This document shows, piece by piece, positions 55,535 through 64,000 of a stretch of DNA of 64,000 bases. Source of the DNA: Sepioteuthis lessoniana (Eukaryota; Mollusca; Cephalopoda; Myopsida; Loliginidae); the NCBI GenBank assembly GCA_963585895.1, contig OY757934.1, forward strand, positions 29,888,105-29,952,104. Reading direction: 5' to 3'. A model generated the notes under the pieces. That model made no database searches. It was not told the origin of the DNA and worked only from the letters and a program-made list of their open reading frames with translations. Every line of letters starts with the position of its first letter. The stretch's first letter is position 1. Both the position numbers and the translations under genes were made by a program.

Positions 55535-56430
55535 TTAAGATGGTTATCATTATTATACTCCTTGCTGGTTTTTTTTACTGGAGTAACAGCAAGTTTGTTC
55601 AGCTCTTCAGGACTCTTCTAAGTATTTTTGCCCATCTCAGCAGTGTGGAAGTCTTGGATTTCAAGTTCCGCCATTTTCTTTTCTGGGTTCTTGGGGATTG
55701 GTCTGACTACTTTGATTATTATTATTATTATTATTATCATTATTTTACTCCTTGCAAGTGTTTCACATAAGCTTTAACAAGTATTTTTTTTTAATTGAAA
55801 TCTTAGTAATAGCAAGTCTCCTTAGGTCTCCAGGACTCTTCTCAGTATTTATTGATTTGGATTGTTTTAATTCTATTTCTTATCTCCAATTGCTCCAGTC
55901 TCTTTTCCAAGCATTTGAAGACCATTCTGAGTACACAAACTAAAATTGGTATCACTGTCATCTTTATGTTTAACTGCTTTAAAGCACTCTGGCAAGATCT
56001 AAGTATTTGTCTATCATTTCACTTTCTTTTATTTTTTACTCATGATCCATTGGAAAGGTAAAATCCATAAGGTGGCAATTTATTAATAATAATATTTGGT
56101 CTGGTCTTCTGGCTGGGATTGGGTGATCTATTTGTATCTCAAGGCCTCAGAGAGTTTCATGTATCTCATTTTCTAGGACAGATTCTTGTTTGTGCACATA
56201 CCGTTTATCAACATGGTCAATTTTTAATTTCTTGCATAATTTCCAGTGGATCAACTTTCCTACCCAGTCATGCCTACTTGTATTCCTTTTGTACCAATTT
56301 GCTGCATTTACTTATGTGATTACCCATCTTATTTGATTCCACATAATATACATTTGCTATCAATTGCATATTACCAATATTCACCATGATACAATTGGTC
56401 CTTTGACATTATTTTCATTATTTTGTGAGG
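55535..56430 (-). mobile_element. LINE 3' ends, cluster members 1 and 2 (type A)
   Basis: Member 1 (~55535-55710) is short. Member 2 (56430 down to ~55711) reads on the minus strand 'VHKQESVLENEIHETL', 'RRPDQILL', 'HLMDFTFP', then remnants of '..LARAL..', 'VIPI..' and the 'LRRVLE' end, and finishes in (AAT)n. This is the C-terminal domain of a non-LTR retrotransposon ORF2 (typical text: VPIVVGALGTV, ARILRRVLE). Stops and frameshifts are numerous. Confidence 0.65.
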
Positions 56431-56434
56431 TTTT

Positions 56435-56800
56435 CACACCAGTTTTAACTGGTGGTTTTTCACTAAAGTCAGAGGGACACTAAATCTCCTCAGGTCTCCA
56501 GGACTCTACTCAGTATTCTAGCTGATCTTAACAGTGCTGTAGTCTAGATGGTATCATTTCTTCCTCTAATCTTCAATTCCTCCAGCCTCCTTTCAAGCTT
56601 TTAGGGACTGTTCCAAGTGCACCAACTACAATTGGTATCAGCATCACCCTCAAGTTCCACAATTTTTTCAGCTCTCGGGCAAGATCCAAGTGTTTGTCTA
56701 TCTTTACACTTTCTTTTATTTTCACAAGATGAAAAGTTCTTTTTTTTTTTATTAACACTAGGTCTGGTCTTCCGACTGAGATTGGAAGATAATTATTATT
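56435..56800 (-). mobile_element. LINE 3' end, cluster member 3 (type A)
   Basis: Clearest copy: minus-strand frame 56758-56573 reads KKKRTFHLVKIKESVKIDKH, LDLARELKKLWNLRVMLIPI, VVGALGTVPKSLKGG, continuing in another frame to the 'LRRVLETWGD' end. 5'-truncated. Confidence 0.8.
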
Positions 56801-57600
56801 ATAATTATTATAAAATTTTCAGCTTTATTTTTGATTTCTGAAAATCCCTAACTGGGTCTTTACTTAAGACTTAGAGAGAAGGAAGTGATTTTTTTGTATT
56901 CTATGTTTCTTGCTGCCTCTTTTTTAGTAATAGTTTTTCTGTCACATTGATTGTACTCTCCTAAGGAGATGAGCAGTTCCACAAAGTGCAATTTTTTGTT
57001 TTTCATATTGGCAGGGACAGGCAAGTATCTTGTTAATGTGTTTATCTGTCCTTTTCTTGATTATACCCAGGGCACTCACTATAACAGGCAAGGTGGTAGT
57101 TTTAAAAGGCCACATTTTTTTTTCAATTTTTATTTCTAGGTCCTTCTATTGATTTTATTATACTCTCTGACTGATGTTATTATCTGTTGATACTGACATA
57201 TCAGTTAGAAGGCATGTTTTTCTTTTATAGTCCTTAACTACCATATATCTGGTCTATTGCTCTTTATTATACTATCAGTTTGGATACAAAGTCCCAGAGA
57301 ATAATAGCTTCTTTTGCTTCTGTTATTGTTTCTGGTTGGTTTTTATACCATTTTTCATAATCTAATTGTTGTAAAGTGGGACCGAAAGGTCTAAACCTAC
57401 CCAATGTTTGATTTGTTCTGTGATGGCTGCCATTTTCAATTCCGCCACTGTGTATGGGTAGAACAAGTCCTCTTAAAATCATCAGTGATTTGCATGTGGA
57501 AGCAAGTAGCTCAATAAAAAGTAAGCCACATGAACAGAGGGCATTGCAGATTTTGAAGCAAGATGAGCAAGATGGTGGATTTGTTGGTGAAGTCAACTGC
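56801..57600 (-). mobile_element. LINE 3' end, cluster member 4 (type B)
   Basis: Minus-strand frame from 57596 includes 'QLDYEKWYKNQPETITEAKE' and 'AIILWDFVSK', followed out of frame by 'IIKSNRPDIW', then 'CGTAHLLRR'-like and 'KEAARNIEYKKIT' readings and a (TTA)n-like tail near 56790-56815. Same protein region as type A but a distinct LINE subfamily. Confidence 0.7.
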
Positions 57601-57689
57601 TACCACTTTCACCAATATTCCATAGTATTTGCATATTTTCTAATGAATATAATGTTCTGTTTTATCATGGTTTTCTTTATATTCCATCA

Positions 57690-58050
57690 ATACTAGAATT
57701 GAGCAACCGGACACTAAGTGGTCAATTGATTCAATTTTTTGTTTCCACAGTCTATATATTGGGTATTCTTCTTCTAGAGTTTTTCACGTCAGTATTAGCT
57801 GATGGTTTTTCATTGGAGTTTGAGTAACAGCATGTCTCCTCAAATCTCCAGGACTCGTTTCAGTATTCTGGCCGTCCTCAGCAATGCTGTCATTTGGATA
57901 GTCTCTACCCGTCTGCCAACTTCCAAGTCCTCCAGGCCCTTTAATAATCCTTTAGTTACTGTGCCTAACACACCAATCACAATTGGCACAATCATTACTT
58001 TCATGTTCCACAGTTTTTTTCATTCTCTAGCAAGGTCGAGGTACTTATCC
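57690..58050 (-). mobile_element. LINE 3' end, cluster member 5 (type A)
   Basis: Minus strand reads 'MKVMIVPIVIGVLGTVTKGL' (near 58005-57950), 'LEDLEVGRRVETIQMTAL' and 'RTARILKRVLEI', the same C-terminal segment as member 3, with better frame preservation. Confidence 0.75.
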
Positions 58051-58051
58051 T

Positions 58052-58340
58052 TATTATTATTATTATTATAATTATTATTATTTAATTTTCAGTTTCTTAC
58101 AATCCTTCACCAGATCTTTACTCAATGCCTAAGGTGAAAGAAGGTAGTAATTATATGTATTTATATTTTGGCTGCTCCTTTTCAGTGATATTTTTCAGTT
58201 ATGTTGATAGTTTTCCCCTAAGATGAGTAGCTTTGCAAAGTGCAGTTTTTCATATCGGCTTTGACTGCCTGGTATCTTATTTTATCTGTCCCTTTTTTGA
58301 TCATACTTGGGGCTTCCATTATTACTGGCTTGCAACCAAC
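58052..58340 (-). mobile_element. LINE 3' end, cluster member 6 (type B)
   Basis: Minus-strand match to member 4 (complement of CAGTTTCTTACAATCCTTCA, GCTGCTCCTTTTCAGTGATA, TTTGCAAAGTGCAG), ending in (ATT)n at 58047-58080. Strongly 5'-truncated. Confidence 0.65.
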
Positions 58341-58726
58341 TATAGCTACCAATATATATTTGTGTTGTGTGATGTATCTGTATGAACAATCATTGATATA
58401 TAATGACTATAAAGAAAAATAATTTTTTGTTATATATCTATATTAAACTATGTGTTTTGAAGAAGAGTCAAAACTGAAGCTGTATTTACCAAAACAGAAA
58501 TGAAGAAAGAACGAAATATTAATTTTTTGCAAAATAGTCCACTTGGTATTCAATACACATATTCCAGTTAGTTATCCATTGGTTGAAGCACCTCTAAATA
58601 TCTTTTATTATTGCATTAAGCAGCATCGTCATATTTCTTTTAATATTTTCAATGCCTATTTTAGAATAGTATGAATATGTATAAATTTATTTCTATCAGA
58701 TTTCAGATACTACTTACAGGATAAAC

Positions 58727-58727
58727 A

Positions 58728-58795
<68 letters not shown>
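58727..58795. repeat. (CA)n microsatellite
   Basis: About 34 CA units. Confidence 0.97.
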
Positions 58796-58797
<2 letters not shown>

Positions 58798-59039
58798 GAG
58801 TATGGATATCTTACACATGTATATATAAACACACACTTGTACAAACATGACCATAACTTATCTTGCAATGAATATTCATTATTTACATTCATATTTTATA
58901 TCCATTTTTCCATATCTTCCATTTTCTCATGGGACAAGTCCAATATTGACATTTCAGTAACATTATGATAATTTTTATTTTCAATATCAACCTGCTAAAT
59001 TATCCAACTGAATATTCAACAGTTACAAACCTCTTCATA

Positions 59040-59690
59040 AATAAATCATTATTATTATCATTAGTTGTAGTATTTTACTCCTCACAAGATTTTTACAACA
59101 GATTTTACTGGTACTTTTTTTTTTTTACTGAAGTCTGATTGAAAGCAAGTCTCCTCAGGTCTCCAAGACTCTTCAAATTATTCAGACTGATTTTAGCAGT
59201 GCTGTATGATCATCATTATTCCTCTGATATCCAGTTCATCGAATCTCTTTTCCAGATTCTTGGGGATTTGTTCTAAGGGCTCTCACTATAATTGTTATCA
59301 CCCTCACTTTCATGTTCCACAGCATTTTTAGCTCTCTAGCAAGATCCAGGTATTTATTCAGTCTCTCATTTACTTTTATATTTACTCTGTAGTCGCCTGG
59401 AACAGCAAAATCCATTAGATGAGAAGTTCTTTTCTTTATGGTAATTAACACTAGGTCAGGTCTTCTGGTCAGGGTTCTGTGATCTGAGTTCTAGAGAATT
59501 TTATGCATCTAAGTTTCAAAGACAGATTCTGGTTTATGCATATACCATTAGTCAATCTCTTGCACAATTCTCAGTAATTCTCCATCAAATCATGCCTTGT
59601 CTTGTATTTTTTTTTTGCTGTATTCACATATAAGATTGACTGTTTCATCACCTCATGACCAACATTTGTATATTATCAATTTTTGTTTTG
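59040..59690 (-). mobile_element. LINE 3' end, cluster member 7 (type A)
   Basis: Minus-strand frame 59451-59236 reads KKRTSHLMDFAVPGDYRVNI, KYLDLARELKMLWNMKVRVI and TIIVRALRTNPQ, then out of frame the 'LETWGDL' end. Finishes near a short (ATT)n at 59047-59070. Upstream, 59690-59455 carries 'RRPDLVL'-like text. Confidence 0.75.
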
Positions 59691-59765
59691 AGAAAATTAG
59701 TCTTTAAGGCATTATTCAGTGTTGCTATTATTAGTTTTTCGATTTTGCTCCTCTAGTTTACCCTT

Positions 59766-60091
59766 ATTGAACACGTTCTGGTGGCAACACCCAACAAGGC
59801 ACTAACTATATGGCCACCTGCCTCCCATCACGAAAACTATCCAAGTTAGACGAACCAGACATGCAGGACACTGCAGGAGAAGCAGGGACGAGCACATAAG
59901 TGATGTACTCCTATGGACCCCCACATATGGCCGGGCAAAAGCTGAACAACCAGCTCGTACATACTTACATACAGCAGCTATGTGAGGATATGGGATGTAG
60001 CCCTGAAGACCTGCTAGAGGCGATGAACGATAGGTAGAAGTGGCGAGAGAGGGTCAGGGATATCTGGTGGCCCGACATGATGATGATGATG
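59766..60091 (+). mobile_element. RTE-like LINE 3' end with 11-bp target duplication
   Basis: 326 bp encoding the very end of RTE ORF2 with the readings 'TIQVRRTRHAGHCRRSRDE', 'SDVLLWTPTYGRAKAEQPAR', 'YLQQLCEDMGCSPEDLLEAM' and 'WRERVRDIWWPDMM', then (GAT)n. One frame change and a TAG (in DR*KW) interrupt it. AGTTTACCCTT lies at 59755-59765 and 60092-60102. 5' truncation and TSDs are the signature of target-primed reverse transcription. Confidence 0.93.
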
Positions 60092-60109
60092 AGTTTACCC
60101 TTTATAGCC

Positions 60110-62570
60110 AGGATCAAGAGAGTCAAACTCATTTTAGTTCAAGAGCCACATACAATCCAATTTGATTTCAAGCAGGCCGGAACAGTAAAATTATGGCATA
60201 AGTACCTATAAGTAGCAATTTCAAAATTCTCCCATTGTTTTAGTGTAAAAAAGTAAATTCTGAAAATGTTCACATTTAAAGAACGTTTATTTTGGTAAAA
60301 TATTAAATGTCAAAACTGAAAAGAAGACTTAGTTATCAATCACTTTGCCTCGTAAATGGATACAATTTATAAATTAAAAAAAAAACATGGAAAAATATTT
60401 TAAAATATTTTAAATATTTTTTATCATTTACTTTCAATTTACTTGGTATCTTTTCTTTTTCACAAATGCATCATTATCAAGCATCAGATCCTGAGTAACA
60501 GTCAATTTTAGGATATCATTTAGGTGCTTGTGTCTAAGTCTTGAATGCAGCTTTGTTTTATTGATGTTCATTATATAGAAAACTTGTTCACAAAGGTAAG
60601 TTGTCAAAAACATGTCTAAAACATTTGCAGCAAGAGCTGTCAAGTTGGGGCACCCGGGGAAGAGATCCTGATAAAATAAGCCCACCAAAGTAAATTGGTT
60701 CTTCAAATATGAATTACACTGCAAGTCAATCATTTCAAGATGGATGTTGCCAGGCAGATCTGATGCATTGACTGAAAATGGTGAGCAAAAAACTGTGAAA
60801 TCTGTCTCAAGTTTACGAAAAATCTAAAACTGTTGCTCAAACTCTTGCAGCAATCTCATGATTTCTTCTTTGTACTGATGAATGTCAACATTATCTGCAG
60901 TTCCAACCACATCTTTTAGACAAGGAAAATGACTAGGGTCACCACCGGCTGTTATGTTTCCTACAAAGTCAACTTGAATGCAAGTATGCTTTCAAAATGC
61001 TGTGTGATAACTTTTTTACGGCTTTGCTGCATCTTGTTTAGACTATTCAAGTGCTTTGTAATATCCCTAATAAATGCTAAATCTTGCAGTTATTCTAATG
61101 ATTGAAATTCTAAAACTGACTTGCTTTTTTTTTCCATGAAGTGTTCAATTTCTTTTTGGAGATTAATGAAATGCTTCAACATGGCACCTTGGCTTAACCA
61201 CCTTATCTTGGTGTGATATGGCAAGCCATAAATAATGCCTATATCACTGGGAAGATTGTCAAAAGTGACAGTGATTCAGACCTCTGGTCCAGATGAAATT
61301 AACAGTTCAGACAAACACTTCCATGGCATGATCCATTTTTAATGACTTGCAACACAATGCCTCCTGGTGGAAAAAAAAGTCAAATATCCAAAATTCACAT
61401 CCACCATTTGCAGTCTGTACCTTCTCTCTGAACTGCGTCATAATACTTGCTTTTTTCCCAATCATTGATTGAGTGCCATCTGTAGCCACACTGACAGCAT
61501 AACCCCAGTTCATGCTGACCCTATTCAGAGCAAAAACGAGAGAGATAAAAATGTCATTTGCTGCTGTAGTGTCCATCCTAGGCACCAACTTCAGGAACTC
61601 TTCAGTGATGGTCAAAGTCTTGTCTATACTACAAATTAATATAGCCTGTTGCACATCCTTCATGTCTGTGTTCTCATCAAATGCAACTGAAAATGTGATA
61701 AATGACTTGACTTGGTGCTTCAGCTGGCTGTTCAAATATGCAGAAAGATCTAAAATCCAATCTGCCAGTGTCTCTCATCAGGCTAATGTTGGCAAAAGTC
61801 TATTGCTTCTCAGTATGTCCAATTTCTGCAGCCTTCAGTACGCATGTTTTTTACTAACTCAATCTCACAGTACAGCTTTGATATGAGTGATGTTTCTCAA
61901 GCAACAAGGTAGCTAGATTTTACTGCAGCCTGGCTGATATCTCGCGTTTGGGCAGAAACAAACTGTTTTTTCTTCAAACCTGCTAACAATCCTTTTATCT
62001 TCTCTTTTCTCATTTGTCCTGGAAAGTTCTTGTATTTGAGGCCATAAGTCTCATAATATTTTTTTTTTAGTTTGGTTTGGCTTTATGGCATATCAGCCAT
62101 TGTTGGTTATTTAATGCCAAATCTTGTTTTTACATTCTATTTTGAATATATGATTTGTAAACACATTTTATATATACACACAGTTAAATGATCAAACAGT
62201 TCTATTTCAAACAATTCAATTTAGCATATGTTGTTTGTTTACCTTCAGCTTAAATGTCTAGCAGTGCTATTTGACCCATAGATAGGACCCTTTCAGGTGC
62301 TACCGCTCAAGCCAGATAGGAACTGGGAGTAATGGCAATGAAGCGGTACTCCACATTCCCCAAAGTTAGAGCATTACTGGAGCCTCATCATCAGATTGCT
62401 TAATGTCATATCCAGAACACTCGTTGGTGAGGGGTTTTTACAACTTTGCATAGAAGTAGTCAATGTACTCATAGTGATGATGAGTGATATATTATTTGAG
62501 CCCTGAAACCTGCAGCAAACACATCAAACATGCAGAGTTCCAATTAATCTCCACAAATAAATAGAAAAAA
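60110..62570 (-). pseudogene. hAT transposase-like gene (GTF2IRD2/ZBED-type), decayed
   Basis: Minus strand, intronless. From about 62530 to 60434 one can read, in shifting frames: 'VCLLQVSGLK' (zinc-finger side), 'YETYGLKYKNFPGQMRKEKI', 'LKKKQFVSAQ', 'LNSQLKHQVKSFITFSVAFD', 'NEDTD'-like, 'VSVATDGTQSMIGKKASIM', 'FFFHQEALCCKSLKMDHAME', 'IRWLSQGAMLKHFINLQKEI', 'HFPCLKDVV', and the C-terminal dimerisation end 'TTYLCEQVFYIMNINKTKLH', 'LRHKHLNDILKLTVTQDLML'. About 600 residues is usual for this family. At least six stops or frameshifts. At 60118-60200 the text 'GAGTCAAACTCATTTTAG' and 'GCCACATACAATCCAATTTG' looks like the terminal region of hAT elements; a matching right end was not found. More likely a dead DNA transposon than a host retrocopy. 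Confidence 0.8.
62062..62470 (-). repeat. R1 copy inserted in the hAT gene
   Basis: Tail on the left (TTTGGTTTGGCTTTATGGCA, GGTTATTTAATGCCAAATC), core (TATTTGACCCATAGATAGG, GGGAGTAATGGCAATGAAG) and head remnant at right. Short flanking text CTCATA occurs on both sides (62053-62058 and 62471-62476), compatible with a target duplication. Confidence 0.8.
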
Positions 62571-62673
62571 GACCACATTTCTACAAATAATTTACATTTT
62601 GTATCCACTTTCCTCCTTTTTAGTACACATAGTATTTATTATAAAAATTTTCATTTTTTTTTTTACTTACCTA

Positions 62674-63432
62674 GTATAATATAATTTCTTTTGACTCCCC
62701 CTGTACAATATAATTTCTTTTGACTCACCCTATACAATATAATTTCTTTTGACTCACCCTATACAATATAATTTCTTTTGACTCCCCCAGTACGATATAA
62801 TTTCTTTTGACTCCCCCTGTACAATATAATTTTTTTTGACTCACCCTATACAATATAATTTTTTTTGACTCACCCTATACAAAATAATTTTTTTTGACTC
62901 ACCCTGTACAATATAATTTTTTTTGACTCACCCTGTACAATATAATTTTTTTTGACTCACCCTGTACAATATAATTTATTTTGACTATTGTACCATATAA
63001 TTTTTTTGACTTCCCCTGTACAATATAATTTTTTTTTGACTCACCCTATACAATATAATTTATTTTGACTCCCCCTGAACAATTTAATTTTTTTTGACTC
63101 CACGAGTACAATATAATTTTTTTTGACCCACCCTATATAATATAATTTATTTTGACTCACCCTATACAATATAATATTTTTGGACTCACCCAATACAATA
63201 TTATTTTTTTTGACTCACCCTGTACAATATAATTTTTTTGACTCCACCTGTACAGCATAATTTTTTTTTACTCACCCTATACAATATAATTTATTTTGAC
63301 TCACCCTATATAATATAATTTATTTTGAGTCACTCTGTATAATATAATTTTTTTTGACTCACCCTGTATAACATAATTTTTTTTGACTCCCCCAGTACAA
63401 TATAATTTTTTTTACTCCCCCTGGATGATATA
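62674..63432. repeat. ~29-bp tandem repeat, ~26 copies
   Basis: Unit: TGTACAATATAATTTTTTTT then GACTCACCC (variants GACTCCCCC, CTATACAA). Unit length drifts by 1-3 because of the T-run. Variants cluster, showing block spread. Confidence 0.95.
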
Positions 63433-63585
63433 ATTTTCACAGTTAATGGTAAATACTAAGACAGACTGGGTTTTTTAGCCTAAGTAAGGCAACCAGTTTA
63501 GGAGAAGGAAAACTCTGAGTTTACTTAAATATTGACCTTGTCTCCCATCATGTCTGTCACAGGAGGATTGAGTAAACATATGATT
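63433..63585 (+). mobile_element. SINE-B copy 9, body and tail only
   Basis: 'TAATGGTAAATACTAAGACAG', 'AGTTTAGGAGAAGGAAAAC' and 'TTGACCTTGTCTCCCATC' in SINE-B order. The tRNA-like head is replaced by the end of the 29-bp array. Confidence 0.75.
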
Positions 63586-63611
63586 CATGGTCTCTTATTG
63601 AGATCAAATAT

Positions 63612-63863
63612 TTTCTTCAGTAGGGTAGAGTGTTTGCCAATGGCCCGGGAGACCTGGGTTCAATCCCAGGTCATGTCATACCAAAGACTTTAAAAATGGT
63701 ACATGATACCTCCTTGCTTAACACTCAGCAATATAAAGTAGGTATCAAAGGTAAAGTAGAACAATCCAAGGAAAGGAATAGCACCCTCCCATACACCTCA
63801 GTGTAGTAGCTATTGAAAAGGGAGCCTTCAGGTTGCCCTCGACTACGGTCGCCAACTTACTTT
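63612..63863 (+). mobile_element. SINE-A copy 9
   Basis: 'GGTAGAGTGTTTGCCAATGG', B-box GGGTTCAATCCCAGG, body and tail 'CGCCAACTTACTTTTTTAC'. The first bases of the head are missing. The last ~135 bp of the window show nothing further. Confidence 0.88.
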
Positions 63864-64000
63864 TTTACTATGCATAAGGAGGGTTTTCTGCAGGTAGTGA
63901 TAAATCTCCATTTCACAATTTCAGATAGAAATCCATTATTTTTTGTTGAACGCATTTTAATTTTCTTTTAAAGAATTTAAAAAATATTAATTATTGTCAA

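Overview
This is a eukaryotic, AT-rich, repeat-dominated stretch of DNA in which I find no convincing host gene. There are no long open frames, no operon-like spacing, and almost everything recognisable is a transposable element (TE), a SINE, or tandem/simple repeat. The RTE-like LINE tails, Jockey-like LINE ORF1, BEL/Pao and Penelope-like elements, mariner and hAT relics, and several tRNA-derived SINE families together suggest an invertebrate animal. My best guess is a lophotrochozoan, probably a cephalopod mollusc; the assignment is an inference from TE style and was not tested by any search.

Layout. 0-9 kb: AT-rich DNA with two SINE-A copies, a piggyBac-type MITE (TTAA ends), copies of a long dispersed repeat (called R1 here), a long (TA)n array, and an inverted duplication at 9.0 kb. 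9.4-10.8 kb: the 3' end of a LINE (minus). 11-13.2 kb: purine-rich DNA with poly(A) runs and a degenerate minisatellite. 14.6-16.1 kb: ORF1 of a Jockey-like LINE (minus) with CCHC zinc knuckles. 16.9-17.7 kb: a Penelope-like fragment with reverse transcriptase and GIY-YIG parts (minus), followed by a probable solo LTR. 19-20 kb: a 40-bp array seeded by a hairpin, and a 32-bp array that grew out of an R1 copy. 21-29 kb: minisatellites, nested SINEs, purine-rich DNA and unassigned sequence. 29-35 kb: a mariner MITE, foldbacks, R1, SINE-A and RTE tails. 35.7-41.4 kb: a broken BEL/Pao LTR retrotransposon carrying two probable solo LTRs, one of which holds an RTE LINE fragment. 42-47 kb: two internally deleted mariner-type transposons (one inside a SINE-B), a second MITE copy and two SINE-A copies at one target. 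49.1-50.0 kb: a 39-bp satellite of about 23 units. 52-55 kb: two good SINE-B copies. 55.5-59.7 kb: about seven truncated LINE 3' ends, all on the minus strand. 59.8-60.1 kb: a short RTE insertion with clean target duplications. 60.1-62.6 kb: a decayed hAT transposase gene interrupted by R1. 62.7-63.4 kb: a 29-bp array; then a last SINE-A.

The window has no pathway of cooperating genes. Its logic is stratigraphic: insertions within insertions give a relative order (old hAT, BEL, R1 and SINE-B; then SINE-C, mariner and solo LTRs; then SINE-A and RTE tails). SINE-C and R1 share one 3' tail, with a possible stem and a (CCAAA)n end, which suggests a common source of reverse transcriptase.
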